Source: CAZYXZ01 sp964651395 (GTDB lineage Bacteria > Actinomycetota > Actinomycetes > BP-191). Taken from it: 52,092 nucleotides of DNA. The notes under the pieces were generated by a model that ran no database searches, was not told the DNA's origin, and worked only from the letters and a program-made list of their open reading frames with translations. The position numbers and the translations under genes are program-made. The stretch lies in NCBI GenBank assembly GCA_964651395.1, contig CAZYXZ010000014.1, forward strand, positions 1 through 52,092, read 5' to 3'. Of this stretch, positions 16,203 through 25,441 are shown piece by piece (the stretch's first letter is position 1; each line of letters begins with the position of its first letter).

Positions 16203-17542
16203 TGAGCACCGTGACCTCTGTGCTGCCGGCGCGGCGACGGACCGAGATGCGGCTGCTGATCCTCGCCGTCCTCGTGGCGATGGTGGCCTATGCCTCGGTC
16301 GCACTCGCGCACGACGAGCGGCTGGACAGCGGCGTGCTCGGCTACGGTGCCAGCCTGGCGCTGCTCTTCGGCGCCGCGCACCTGGCCGCGCGTCGCTTCG
16401 CACCGAACGCCGACCCACTGCTGCTGCCGATCGCGGCACTGCTCAACGGCGTCGGCCTCGTCGTCGTACGCCGGCTCGACCTCGCCGCGTCGGACCGCGC
16501 GACGCAGATCGGCAACCGGATGCCGGACGCGTTCGCGCCGCTGCAGCTCGTGTGGACCGCGGTCGGCGTGGGCCTGTTCGTCACCGTGCTGGTGTGGGTC
16601 CGTGACCACCGGGTCATCGACCGCTACCGCTACTCGCTGGCCGCGATCGGTCTCGTGCTGCTGCTCGCGCCGGCGGTCCCCGGCATCGGGTCGACCATCA
16701 ACGGCGCGAGCATCTGGATCCGGGTCGGGCCGGTCTCCCTGCAGCCGTCGGAGATCGCCAAGCTGTGCCTGATCGGCTTCTTCGCGTCCTACCTCGTCGC
16801 CAAGCGCGAGGTGCTGGCCCTGGCCGGCCGGCGCGTGGCCGGCCTCGACCTGCCCCGCGCGCGTGACCTCGGCCCGGTCCTGCTCGCCTGGCTGGCCAGC
16901 CTCGCCGTCCTGGTCCGGGAGCGGGACCTGGGGTCGTCGCTGCTGTTCTTCGGCATCTTCATCGTGATGCTCTACATCGCCACCGAGCGGACGTCCTGGC
17001 TGCTGATCGGCGTGGGGCTGTTCCTCGCCGGCGTCGTCGCGGCGTACCACATGTTCGGCCACGTGGCGTTGCGCGTGCAGACCTGGCTGCACCCGTTCGA
17101 CGACGCGGCGCGCCACGGCTTCCAGCTCACGCAGGCGCTGTTCGGCATGGGCACCGGCGGCATCTTGGGCACCGGTCTCGGCCGCGGCCGCCCGGAGGCC
17201 GTCCCGTACGCCAACACCGACTTCGTCTTCAGCTCCGTCGGCGAGGAGATGGGACTCATCGGGGCGGCCGCGCTGCTGGTGCTGTTCCTGCTGTTCGTCG
17301 CGCGCGCGCTCCGGGTGGCCCTGGGCGTCCGCGACGAGTTCGGCAAGATGCTCGCCGCGGGGCTGGCTGTGGCCGTCGCGCTGCAGGTCTTCGTCGTCGT
17401 GGGTGGCGTCACCCGGCTGATCCCGCTGACCGGGCTGACGCTGCCGTTCGTGTCGTACGGCGGCTCGTCGCTGGTCGCCAACTGGGCACTGCTGGCCCTG
17501 CTGCTGCGCATCTCCGACGCGGGGAGGGCGAGGCCGGAATGA
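16202..17542 (+). CDS. rodA: SEDS peptidoglycan glycosyltransferase RodA/FtsW
   Basis: 446 aa with about 12 predicted membrane helices. SEDS motifs are clear: GSTINGASIWIRVGPVSLQPSE, VRERDLGSSLLFFG with the Asp that is essential in RodA, GTGLGRGRPEAVPYANTDFVFS, and FVSYGGSSLVANWALL. The protein polymerises glycan strands from lipid II together with the class B PBP encoded next. Position between pstP and pbpA identifies it as the RodA-type member. The ATG shares one base with the pstP stop (TGATG), and the stop overlaps pbpA as ATGA. Confidence 0.93.
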   Translation: MSTVTSVLPARRRTEMRLLILAVLVAMVAYASVALAHDERLDSGVLGYGASLALLFGAAHLAARRFAPNADPLLLPIAALLNGVGLVVVRRLDLAASDRATQIGNRMPDAFAPLQLVWTAVGVGLFVTVLVWVRDHRVIDRYRYSLAAIGLVLLLAPAVPGIGSTINGASIWIRVGPVSLQPSEIAKLCLIGFFASYLVAKREVLALAGRRVAGLDLPRARDLGPVLLAWLASLAVLVRERDLGSSLLFFGIFIVMLYIATERTSWLLIGVGLFLAGVVAAYHMFGHVALRVQTWLHPFDDAARHGFQLTQALFGMGTGGILGTGLGRGRPEAVPYANTDFVFSSVGEEMGLIGAAALLVLFLLFVARALRVALGVRDEFGKMLAAGLAVAVALQVFVVVGGVTRLIPLTGLTLPFVSYGGSSLVANWALLALLLRISDAGRARPE

Positions 17543-19014
17543 ACGCCCCCCTGCGCCGCGTCGCGGTCGCCCTGCTCGTCCTCTTCGGCGCGCTCTTCGT
17601 CAACCTCAACTACGTGCAGGTGGTGGCCGCCGACCGGCTGCGCAGCGACCCTCGCAACACGCGGCAGCTGCTCGAGACCTACTCCCACGAGCGCGGCCCG
17701 ATCGCCGCGGGCAGCACGATCGTGGCGCAGAGCACGCCGACGAAGGACCGGCTCAAGTACCTCCGGACCTACGGCGCCGGCGACGGCGAGCTGGCCCGCT
17801 CCATGGCGACCGTGACCGGCTTCTACTCGCTGGTCTACGGCAGCACCAACATCGAGCGTGCGTACGACAAGGTGCTGTCGGGCAGCGACGACCGGCTCTT
17901 CGTACGCCGGCTCTCCGACCTGGTGACCGGGCGCACCGTGGAGGGCGGGAGCGTCGAGCTGACCATCCACCCGAAGGTGCAGCTGGCGGCGCAGCGCGCG
18001 CTGGGCGGGCGGCGCGGCGCGGCCGTCGCCGTCGACCCGCGCACCGGCGCGGTCATCGCTCTCGTCACCAACCCGACGTACGACCCCAACATCCTGTCGT
18101 CGCACGACCCGCGCTCGATCCGCGAGGCCTACACCGCGCTGAACAAGGACCCGTTGCAGCCGATGCTCGACCGGGCGACGCAGCGCACGTACCCGCCGGG
18201 CTCGGTGTTCAAGGTCGTGACCGCCGCGGCCGCACTGGAGAGCGGGAAGTACACGCCCGAGACGCTGCTGCCCTGCCCGCGCGCGTTCCAGCTGCCCAAC
18301 AGCAACAACCAGGTGCACAACTTCGGTGGCGGCTCGTGCTCCGCCGCGCAGGTGCCACTGCTCTCGGCGCTGCAGAACTCCTACAACACCGCTTTCGCGA
18401 GCCTCGGTCTCACCCTGGGCGCCGAGGCGCTGCAGAAGCAGTCGGAGCGCTTCGGCTTCAACGCCGTGCCCGACCTGCCGGTGCCGGTCGCCGCGGCACG
18501 CTTCCCGGAGGGGATCGACAAGCCGCAGACCGCGCTCACCGGAATCGGGCAGTTCGACGTACGTGTCACGCCGCTGCAGATGGCGCTCGTCGCGGCCGGG
18601 GTCGCCAACCGCGGCGTCGTGATGGCGCCGTACCTGGTCACGCGGGTCCTGGCGCCCGACCTGAGCGAGCTGGAGAAGACGGAGCCGCACTCGATGCCCG
18701 GGCAGCCGGCCATCAGCCCGGCCACCGCCGACGCGCTCACGCGCATGATGGAAGCGGTCGTCGCGAGCGGCACGGGACGCCGGGCGGCACTGCCCGGCGT
18801 ACGCGTCGCCGGCAAGACCGGCACCGCGCAGCACCTCGCAGGCCGGCCCCCGCACGCCTGGTTCATCGGGTTCGCCCCGGCGGACGCGCCCCGCATCGCG
18901 TTCGCGGTGGTCGTCGAGGACGGCGGCGACCTCGGCTCCGACGCGACCGGCGGGCGGCTGGCCGCGCCGATCGCGCAACAGATCATGGCCGCGGCGCTGG
19001 CGGACCTGTCGTGA
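17539..19014 (+). CDS. pbpA: Class B penicillin-binding protein PbpA
   Basis: 491 aa. An N-terminal membrane anchor (VAVALLVLFGALFVNLNYVQVV) precedes a dimerisation/pedestal region and a transpeptidase domain. Catalytic motifs: PPGSVFK with nucleophile Ser222 and Lys225, SYN at 281-283, and KTG at 426-428. It cross-links peptidoglycan with the RodA encoded just upstream; in mycobacteria PbpA is needed for septation and shape. It overlaps rodA (ATGA) and pknA (GTGA), consistent with tight co-translation. Confidence 0.93.
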   Translation: MNAPLRRVAVALLVLFGALFVNLNYVQVVAADRLRSDPRNTRQLLETYSHERGPIAAGSTIVAQSTPTKDRLKYLRTYGAGDGELARSMATVTGFYSLVYGSTNIERAYDKVLSGSDDRLFVRRLSDLVTGRTVEGGSVELTIHPKVQLAAQRALGGRRGAAVAVDPRTGAVIALVTNPTYDPNILSSHDPRSIREAYTALNKDPLQPMLDRATQRTYPPGSVFKVVTAAAALESGKYTPETLLPCPRAFQLPNSNNQVHNFGGGSCSAAQVPLLSALQNSYNTAFASLGLTLGAEALQKQSERFGFNAVPDLPVPVAAARFPEGIDKPQTALTGIGQFDVRVTPLQMALVAAGVANRGVVMAPYLVTRVLAPDLSELEKTEPHSMPGQPAISPATADALTRMMEAVVASGTGRRAALPGVRVAGKTGTAQHLAGRPPHAWFIGFAPADAPRIAFAVVVEDGGDLGSDATGGRLAAPIAQQIMAAALADLS

Positions 19015-20294
19015 ACGTCACCAAGGGCGCCGAGGTGGCCGGCCGCTACCGCCTGGAGGAGCGGATCGCGACCGGCGGCATGGGGGATGTCTGGCGGGCC
19101 ACCGACACCACGATGGACCGCCCGGTCGCCATCAAGATGCTCAAGCCGGAGTTCGCCGACGACCCGACGTTCCTCGAGCGGTTCCGGGCCGAGGCGCGGC
19201 ACAGCGCCGTCGCGACGCACCCCGGCATCGCGACCGTGCACGACTACGGCGAGGCCGACGACACGGCCTACCTCGTCATGGAGCTGGTCGAGGGCGAGCC
19301 GCTCTCGGCGCTGCTACGGCGCGAGGGCCGGCTGCCCGCGGACCGGACGCTGCAGATCGTCGAGGACGCTGCCCTCGCCCTCGACGCCGCGCACCAGGCC
19401 GGCGTGATCCACCGCGACGTGAAGCCGGGCAACATCCTCATCACGAGCAGCGGCGCGGTGAAGCTGACCGACTTCGGCATCGCGCGCGCCGCGGATGCGC
19501 TCCCGCTCACGCAGACCGGCACCGTGCTCGGGACGGCGCACTACCTGTCACCCGAGCAGGGCTCGGGGCGCAAGGTGACGCCGGCCAGCGACGTCTACCA
19601 GCTCGGCGTCGTGGCGTACGAGTGCCTCGGCGGGCATCGCCCGTTCGAGGGCGGTACGCCGGTGAACATCGCCATGGCGCACATGAACGACGACCCGCCA
19701 CCCCTTCCCGACGACGTCCCCGCGCCGGCACGCGCACTCGTCGAGCAGGCGATGGCGAAGATCCCGAGCGAGCGGTTCCTCTCCGCCGGCGTGTTCGCGA
19801 AGGCCGCCTCGGCGGCACGCGGGCAGCTCGCCGCCGACGACACCGCCCCTGGCCTGACGGCGACGACGCTGCTGCCGATCGGTCCGGACGCGGCGCGCCG
19901 TGGCCGCATGCTCCGTGTCGTCGCCGTGGTCGTGGGCGCGCTGCTCCTCCTGCTCATCGCGATCGCGGCCCGCCCGGACGATGCCGGCAAGACCTCGGTC
20001 ACCATCTCGCCCACGCCGACCGGACCGCGCGCGGTGATCCTGCCGGCCGGCCTCGTCGGCCTGCCCTACGACGAAGCCGCGGCGCGGGTGACCGCCGCCG
20101 GCCTCAAGCCGACCCGCGTGAGGGCCGTCTCGACGCGGCGTACCGGTACCGTGATCGCAGTGGCGCCCACGTCGGGTCTCAAGCAGGGCGACACCGTGCG
20201 CCTGACCACGGCCGCTGCTCCGCCGGCACCGGCTCCGAACGACGACGACGACGACAAGAAGAAGAAGGGCGAGGGCAAGGGCCGAGATGACTGA
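19011..20294 (+). CDS. pknA: Ser/Thr protein kinase PknA with one PASTA-like domain
   Basis: 427 aa. The kinase domain has IATGGMGDVW, Lys42, HRDVKPGN (134-141), DFG (154-156) and GTAHYLSPEQ. A membrane helix lies at about 301-320. The external part contains one PASTA-like unit (about 333-395: LVGLPYDEAAARVTAAGL, then GTVIAVAPTSGLKQGDTV) and ends in a charged run (NDDDDDKKKKGEGKGRDD). Mycobacterial PknA has no PASTA domain, so this differs. It phosphorylates elongation and division proteins. GTG 19011 overlaps the pbpA stop; the gene overlaps pknB by 8 nt. Confidence 0.9.
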   Translation: MNVTKGAEVAGRYRLEERIATGGMGDVWRATDTTMDRPVAIKMLKPEFADDPTFLERFRAEARHSAVATHPGIATVHDYGEADDTAYLVMELVEGEPLSALLRREGRLPADRTLQIVEDAALALDAAHQAGVIHRDVKPGNILITSSGAVKLTDFGIARAADALPLTQTGTVLGTAHYLSPEQGSGRKVTPASDVYQLGVVAYECLGGHRPFEGGTPVNIAMAHMNDDPPPLPDDVPAPARALVEQAMAKIPSERFLSAGVFAKAASAARGQLAADDTAPGLTATTLLPIGPDAARRGRMLRVVAVVVGALLLLLIAIAARPDDAGKTSVTISPTPTGPRAVILPAGLVGLPYDEAAARVTAAGLKPTRVRAVSTRRTGTVIAVAPTSGLKQGDTVRLTTAAAPPAPAPNDDDDDKKKKGEGKGRDD

Positions 20295-21996
20295 GCCGCG
20301 CAAGCTCGGCGGCCGCTACGAGCTCGGCGAGAGCATCGGCAGCGGCGGCATGGCCGAGGTGCACTTGGGTCGCGACACCCGCCTCGGGCGGGACGTCGCC
20401 ATCAAGGTGCTGCGCCGGGAGCTGGCCTCCGACCCGACGTTCATCGCGCGGTTCCGGCGCGAGGCGCAGGCCGCCGCGCAGCTCAACCACCCCAACATCG
20501 TGTCCGTGTACGACACCGGCGACGACAAGGCCGGTGTCCCCTTCATCGTCATGGAGTACGTCGAGGGGCAGACCCTTCGCGACCTGCTGCGCAGCGAGGG
20601 GCGCATCCCGCCGCGGCGCGCGATGGAGCTCACGGCCGACATCTGCCTCGCGCTCCAGTACAGCCACGAGGCCGGCATCGTCCACCGGGACATCAAGCCC
20701 GGCAACGTCATGCTCACGAAGAGCGGCGCCGTGAAGGTCATGGACTTCGGTATCGCGCGCGCGATGACGTCGGCCACGGTCACGCAGACCGCCGCGGTGC
20801 TGGGCACAGCGCAGTACCTCTCCCCCGAGCAGGCCCGCGGCGAGCACGTCGACGCCCGCAGCGACATCTACTCCACCGGGTGCCTGCTCTACGAGCTCGT
20901 CTCCGGGCGTCCGCCGTTCTCCGGCGACTCACCGGTCGCCGTCGCGTACCAGCACGTCCGCGAGGAGCCACCGCTGCCGTCGCAGCGCAACCCCGAGCTC
21001 GACTCGACGATGGACTCCGTGGTCATGAAGGCCATGGCGAAGAACCCGGCCAACCGCTACCAGACCGCCGACGAGATGCGCGAGGACCTGCTCCGCGCCG
21101 CCGACGGCCAGCCCGTCCTGGCCACTCCGCACGCCGACGCGGAAGCCACGTCGCTGCTCACGCCTGCTGCCAACACCATGGTCCTCGGCCAGCCGCTGCG
21201 GCCGCCGCCCAACCGCCGAGGCTGGGCGTACGGCGCGCTGGCCGTCGCCTGCCTCCTCGTCTTCGTCCTGGCCGCCCTCTTCGTGCGCTCGCTGGTCGGC
21301 GACGGCGGTGGGCCGCGCGTCGCCACACCGCTGTTGATCGGCCGCACCGAGGCGGAAGCTCGCCAGCTGATCGAGGCGGCCGGGCTGCGACCGCGCAAGG
21401 CCGGGGAGCGCTTCGTGCACGTCGGCGAGCAGCCGGCCGGGCGCGTCATCGACCAGGACCCGATCCAGAACATCTCGGTGAAGCGGGACACGGAGGTCAG
21501 CTACACGATCTCACTGGGCGTCCGGCGCTTCGCGTTGCCCAGCCTCATCGGCCAGACCGAGGAGCAGGCCAAGAAGGTGCTCTCGGACAACGGCCTGAAG
21601 GGCATCCGGCACGAACGGGATGCGAACGAGGCGCCCGGCACCGTGCTCGACACCGACCCCAAGCCCGGCACCGAGGTGCAGGAGGGCAACACGATCCACT
21701 ACGTCGTGGCGAGCGGAAAGGTGACGGTGCCGTCGGTCATCGGCCTCGACCAGACCGCCGCCACGGCCGAGCTGCAGAAGGCCGGCTTCAAGGTCGTGGT
21801 CACCTCGCGGGTCGACGACACGCAGCCGCCGAACACCGTCGTCGACCAGTCACCCGGACCCGACAGCAAGGCCGAACGCGGGTCGACGGTCACGATCGTG
21901 GTCGCGCAACCGAGCGGTCAGCCGACCGGCGATCCGACGCCGACCGATGAGCCGACAGCCAGCGAGACACCGACACCCAGCGCGACGCCTACCTAG
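20287..21996 (+). CDS. pknB: Ser/Thr protein kinase PknB with three PASTA domains
   Basis: 569 aa. Kinase domain: ESIGSGGMAEVHLG, Lys40, HRDIKPGN at 133-140, MDFGIARAM and GTAQYLSPEQARG. A membrane helix lies at about 313-335. Three PASTA repeats follow (about 340-405, 406-470, 471-540), the third starting VPSVIGLDQTAATAEL; a Thr/Pro tail ends the protein. PASTA units bind muropeptides or lipid II and tune kinase activity. Mycobacterial PknB has four repeats, this one three. Last gene of the operon; its stop overlaps that of the convergent pabA gene by 4 nt, leaving no room for an intergenic terminator. Confidence 0.94.
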   Translation: MTEPRKLGGRYELGESIGSGGMAEVHLGRDTRLGRDVAIKVLRRELASDPTFIARFRREAQAAAQLNHPNIVSVYDTGDDKAGVPFIVMEYVEGQTLRDLLRSEGRIPPRRAMELTADICLALQYSHEAGIVHRDIKPGNVMLTKSGAVKVMDFGIARAMTSATVTQTAAVLGTAQYLSPEQARGEHVDARSDIYSTGCLLYELVSGRPPFSGDSPVAVAYQHVREEPPLPSQRNPELDSTMDSVVMKAMAKNPANRYQTADEMREDLLRAADGQPVLATPHADAEATSLLTPAANTMVLGQPLRPPPNRRGWAYGALAVACLLVFVLAALFVRSLVGDGGGPRVATPLLIGRTEAEARQLIEAAGLRPRKAGERFVHVGEQPAGRVIDQDPIQNISVKRDTEVSYTISLGVRRFALPSLIGQTEEQAKKVLSDNGLKGIRHERDANEAPGTVLDTDPKPGTEVQEGNTIHYVVASGKVTVPSVIGLDQTAATAELQKAGFKVVVTSRVDDTQPPNTVVDQSPGPDSKAERGSTVTIVVAQPSGQPTGDPTPTDEPTASETPTPSATPT

Positions 21997-22643
21997 GCGA
22001 GTGCCGCCCGACGGCGCTCCTCGACCTCGTCGCTGAGCGCCGGTGCCAGCGCGAGCGCGCTGTCGTCACCGCACTGGGCCAGCCAGTTCGCGAGCAGCAC
22101 GTGCCCGCACTGGGTCAGCACCGACTCCGGGTGGAACTGCACGCCCTCGAGCGGGTAGTCCCGATGCCGTAGCGCCATGATGACGCCGCTCTCGGTCTGC
22201 GCCGTCACCTCGAGCTCGGGCGGCAGGTCCTCTTCGGCCACGGCCAGCGAGTGGTAGCGCGTGGCCGTGAACGGGTCGGGCAGCCCCTGCAGGACGCCGA
22301 CCCCCTCGTGGTGCACCTCGCTCGTCTTGCCGTGCAGCAGCTCCGGCGCACGGCCGACCGTGCCGCCGTACGCGACCGCGATCGCCTGGTGGCCGAGGCA
22401 GACACCGAGGATGGGCAGCTGCTCGGCGTACTCCTTCACGAGGTCCACGCAGATGCCGGCCCGCTCGGGGGTGCCGGGACCGGGCGACAGCAGCACGCCG
22501 CTGACGCCGAGCTCCCCGACCTCCTCGAGCGTCACCGCGTCGTTGCGCCGGACGACCGACTCCGCCCCGAGCTGGCCGAGGTACTGCACGAGGTTGAAGA
22601 CGAACGAGTCGTAGTTGTCGACGACGAGCACGCGCGTGGCCAT
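21993..22643 (-). CDS. pabA: Glutamine amidotransferase, PabA/TrpG type
   Basis: 216 aa, class I glutamine amidotransferase. It begins VLVVDNYDSFVFNLVQYL and has LSPGPGTPERAG, the nucleophile motif GVCLGHQAIAVAYGG, and the His/Glu pair in VQFHPESVLT. It supplies ammonia to a chorismate-using synthase for p-aminobenzoate (folate) or anthranilate (tryptophan). No PabB or TrpE is in the window. In actinobacteria this position beside pknB is conserved and is annotated trpG or pabA; the sequence does not separate the two. It lies 2 nt after the acyl-CoA ligase gene on the same strand. Confidence 0.9.
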   Translation of the reverse strand: MATRVLVVDNYDSFVFNLVQYLGQLGAESVVRRNDAVTLEEVGELGVSGVLLSPGPGTPERAGICVDLVKEYAEQLPILGVCLGHQAIAVAYGGTVGRAPELLHGKTSEVHHEGVGVLQGLPDPFTATRYHSLAVAEEDLPPELEVTAQTESGVIMALRHRDYPLEGVQFHPESVLTQCGHVLLANWLAQCGDDSALALAPALSDEVEERRRAALA

Positions 22644-22645
22644 GG

Positions 22646-24532
22646 CTAAGGCTTCTTCGCCGGGGCCTTCTTCGCAACCGTCTTCTTGGCGGCGGGGGCC
22701 TTCTTGGCGGGCGCCTTCTTCGCGGCCGGCTTCTTGGCGGCCGGCTTCCTCGCCGGAGCCTTCTTCGGCTCAGCCGACTTGGCCTTCTCCTCCTCGAGGA
22801 GCACGCGGCGCAGCACCTTGCCCACGACGGTGCGCGGCAGCTCGCTGCGCAGCTCCACGATCTTCGGCACCTTGTACGCCGTGAGCGACTCCGCGCAGAA
22901 GTCGATGATCTGCGCCTCCGTCGTCGCCGCACCAGGCTTGAGCACCACGTAGGCCTTCACGGTCTCGCCGCGGTAGCGGTCGGGCAGCCCTACGACGACC
23001 GCGTCCGCGATGTCCGGGTGCGTGAAGAGGACCTCCTCGACCTCCCGCGGGTAGATGTTGAAGCCGCCGGCGATGATGAGGTCCTTCTTGCGGTCGACGA
23101 TGGAGAAGTAGCCCTCGGCGTCCATCACCGCGATGTCGCCGGTCAGGAAGAAGCCGTCCTTGCGCAGCACGGCGGCCGACTCGTCGTCACGCTGCCAGTA
23201 GCCCTGGAACACCTGCGGGCCACGGATCGCGAGCTCACCCGGCTGACCCGGCTTCACCTCGCGGTCGGGCTTGTCCTGGTCGACGATCCGGCACTCCGTG
23301 TTGGGCAGCGGCAGCCCGATCGTCCCGCTCTTGCGCTTGCCGAACACCGGGTTCGCGTGCGAGGACGGCGAGGTCTCGGTCAGGCCGTAGCCCTCGACGA
23401 GGCGGCCGCCGGAGATGCGCTCGAACTGCTCCTGCGTCTCCACCGGCAGCGCCATCGCGCCGGAGATGCACGCCTTGATGGACTTGAGGTCGTGCTGCTT
23501 CACCAGCGGCGAGTCGACCATCGCCTTGTAGATCGGCGGTACGCCGGGGAACAGCGTCGGCTTGAACTCGTCGATGGCCGCGAAGACGAGGTCGAGGTCG
23601 AAGCGCGGCAACAGCACGAGCGTGCCGCCCATGAGGATGCTGCCGTTCATGCACACGGTCAGGCCGTAGGCGTGGAAAAGCGGCAGCACCGCGAGGGTGA
23701 CCTCGCGGCCCGGCTGCACGTCGGGCAGCCATGCGCGGTTCTGGTGGGCGTTGGCGACCAGGTTGAAGTGCGTCAGCTTCGCGCCCTTCGACAGCCCGGT
23801 CGTACCGCCGGTGTACTGCAGCAGTGCGAGGTCGGTCTTCGGGTCGACGGCGACCTGGCGCGACGGCGTGCGCGCGGCCTTGAGCAGCGCGAGGAAGGAC
23901 TTCACCGGGGCGTCCTTGGGGATCGGCGCGCTGATCTCGCGGCCGGCCTTGGTGCGGGGCGCGATCAGCCGCTTGATGCCCGGCAGGTAGTCGATCACCG
24001 AGGTGACGACGACGTGCTGCACGTCGGTGCGCGCGCGCGCCGCGGCGACGGTGTCGTAGACCTTGTCGAGGCACACGACGACGGTGGCGCCGCTGTCCTT
24101 CAGCTGGTGCTCGAGCTCGCGCTCCGTGTAGAGCGGGTTGTGCTGCACGACGACGGCGCCGAGGCGCAGCGCGGCGTAGGTCGTGATGACGTTCTGGGGG
24201 CAGTTCGGCAGCACGACGGCGACCCGGTCACCCTTGCCGACGCCGAGGCCGGCCAGCGCCGTGGCGAAGCGGTCGACGGAGTCCTTGAGGTCGCGATAGC
24301 TGATCCGCGAGCCGAGGAACGCGAGCGCCGTCGTCGTCGGGAAAGCCGCCGCCGCGTCGTCGAGCAGGCGGGTCAGCGGCACCTCGGGGATCTCGATGTC
24401 GGCGCTGACCCCCGGCGGGTACGAGGCGACCCACGGCCGGTCGTCGTAGCGGATCACCGGCGGCACGGGGTCGCCGGTGCGCTTGCTGGCGGCGGGCTTG
24501 GCGGGCTTGGCGGTCTTGCGCGGGGCTGGCAC
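22646..24532 (-). CDS. Long-chain acyl-CoA ligase (FadD-like) with Lys/Ala/Pro-rich ends
   Basis: 628 aa. The AMP-binding core spans about 45-570: YTGGTTGLSKGAKLTHFN, GYGLTETSPS, TGDIAVMD, DRKKDLIIAGGFNIYPREVE, and the C-terminal catalytic-lysine segment PRTVVGKVLRR. Reaction: fatty acid + ATP + CoA to acyl-CoA. Unusually, the enzyme is flanked by low-complexity basic tails: an N-terminal segment of about 20 residues rich in K, P and A, and a C-terminal tail of about 50 residues made of AAKKAPAKK-type repeats like histone H1 or HupB tails. Such tails normally bind DNA or polyanions. GTG 24532 has SD GAGAGG 6 nt upstream. Confidence 0.88.
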   Translation of the reverse strand: MPAPRKTAKPAKPAASKRTGDPVPPVIRYDDRPWVASYPPGVSADIEIPEVPLTRLLDDAAAAFPTTTALAFLGSRISYRDLKDSVDRFATALAGLGVGKGDRVAVVLPNCPQNVITTYAALRLGAVVVQHNPLYTERELEHQLKDSGATVVVCLDKVYDTVAAARARTDVQHVVVTSVIDYLPGIKRLIAPRTKAGREISAPIPKDAPVKSFLALLKAARTPSRQVAVDPKTDLALLQYTGGTTGLSKGAKLTHFNLVANAHQNRAWLPDVQPGREVTLAVLPLFHAYGLTVCMNGSILMGGTLVLLPRFDLDLVFAAIDEFKPTLFPGVPPIYKAMVDSPLVKQHDLKSIKACISGAMALPVETQEQFERISGGRLVEGYGLTETSPSSHANPVFGKRKSGTIGLPLPNTECRIVDQDKPDREVKPGQPGELAIRGPQVFQGYWQRDDESAAVLRKDGFFLTGDIAVMDAEGYFSIVDRKKDLIIAGGFNIYPREVEEVLFTHPDIADAVVVGLPDRYRGETVKAYVVLKPGAATTEAQIIDFCAESLTAYKVPKIVELRSELPRTVVGKVLRRVLLEEEKAKSAEPKKAPARKPAAKKPAAKKAPAKKAPAAKKTVAKKAPAKKP

Positions 24533-24605
24533 GGCGGGCCTCTCGGGTCATGACACGGCGCCGGTCGGTGCCGCGCCGCGCATCCTCCCACGCCCCCGGA
24601 GGGGC

Positions 24606-24770
24606 TCAGCCCAGCGAGTCGACCGTGACGTCGTTGAACGGGACGCGCGACTCCGCCCACGGGAACACCACGAAGAACAGCAGCACCAGGACGGCGAGCA
24701 GCAGGACGACGCAGCCGGCCACCTTGGCCGGACGGCCGCCCGGCAGCTTGCGCCAGATCCACCCGTACAC
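24606..24770 (-). CDS. Small single-pass membrane protein (54 aa)
   Basis: GTG at 24770 to TGA at 24606. It opens YGWIWRKLPGGRPAK, followed by a strong membrane helix (residues about 17-37, VAGCVVLLLAVLVLLFFVVF) and a short external end PWAESRVPFNDVTVD. I recall similar YGWIWRKLPG proteins beside class E sortase genes in other actinobacteria, but cannot verify this here. It lies 11 nt downstream of the sortase gene on the same strand, so it probably belongs to the sortase operon. Function unknown. Confidence 0.75.
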   Translation of the reverse strand: MYGWIWRKLPGGRPAKVAGCVVLLLAVLVLLFFVVFPWAESRVPFNDVTVDSLG

Positions 24771-24781
24771 GCCGCGCCTTC

Positions 24782-25441
24782 CTACTCGTAGAGCGCCGGC
24801 GGCATGCCGGCCGACTTGAGCGACTTCGACTCGAGCTTGCTGAAGACGATGATCCGTTGCCGCGCGGAGTACTTCGGGTTGCAGCTGGTCAACGTCATCA
24901 GCGCCTCGCTCGGCACGGCCTTCTTCTCGTACGGCACGGGATAGGTCACCTCGATCGCACCCGGCCCGACGATCTCCTGCTTGGTCATCCGGTACGTGTA
25001 GTACATGTCCGCGGTCTCGACGACGATCGCGTGGCCGGGCTTCAGCTCGTCGATGCGGTTGAACGGCGCGCCGTACGTCGTGCGATGGCCGGAGATGACG
25101 AAGTTGCCGACCTGCCCGGGCAGCTGCGTCTTCGGGTAGTGACCGGGACCCTTCTTGAGGTCGGCGACAGTGACGCCTTCGACGACGACCTTCGCCCAGC
25201 CCCTGCCGAATGCGGGGATGCGGAGGATCGCGACACCGCTGCCGAGCGGGATGTCAGCGAACGCCTCGTTGTAGCGGCCGCCGCCGTTGGACCAGAGGTC
25301 CGTGAGGTCCTCTTCCAGGCGGCGCTGCTCACGCGCGGTCTCCAGCCCGGTGAACCAGAGCTCGTAGCCGCAGAACAGCAGGATGACGATGCCGATGGTG
25401 ATGAACGTCTCGCCGACGCCCCGCATGATGCGGTGGGCCAT
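24782..25441 (-). CDS. Class E sortase
   Basis: 219 aa. An N-terminal membrane helix (TFITIGIVILLFCGYELWF) is followed by the sortase domain. Catalytic residues are visible: His119 in ISGHRTTYG, Cys187 in TLTSCNPKYS, and Arg in SARQRIIVF. Class E enzymes of high-GC actinobacteria usually join LAXTG-type signals to the cell wall or pilins. No substrate with a sorting signal is in this window. The ATG at 25441 shares one base with the stop of the upstream DUF881 gene (TGATG). Confidence 0.9.
   Translation of the reverse strand: MAHRIMRGVGETFITIGIVILLFCGYELWFTGLETAREQRRLEEDLTDLWSNGGGRYNEAFADIPLGSGVAILRIPAFGRGWAKVVVEGVTVADLKKGPGHYPKTQLPGQVGNFVISGHRTTYGAPFNRIDELKPGHAIVVETADMYYTYRMTKQEIVGPGAIEVTYPVPYEKKAVPSEALMTLTSCNPKYSARQRIIVFSKLESKSLKSAGMPPALYE

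Noticed and set aside
14987..17542. A single 851-codon pstP-rodA fusion
   Set aside because: It depends on reading through ten Ns; the natural PstP tail ends in another frame exactly at the rodA ATG.
22000..22020. Terminator between pknB and pabA
   Set aside because: The two stop codons overlap by 4 nt and no stem followed by a T run is visible around them.
24454..24762. 102-codon minus frame starting MDLAQAAGRP
   Set aside because: Overlaps the 54-aa membrane protein and the start of the acyl-CoA ligase in another frame, with no domain features.
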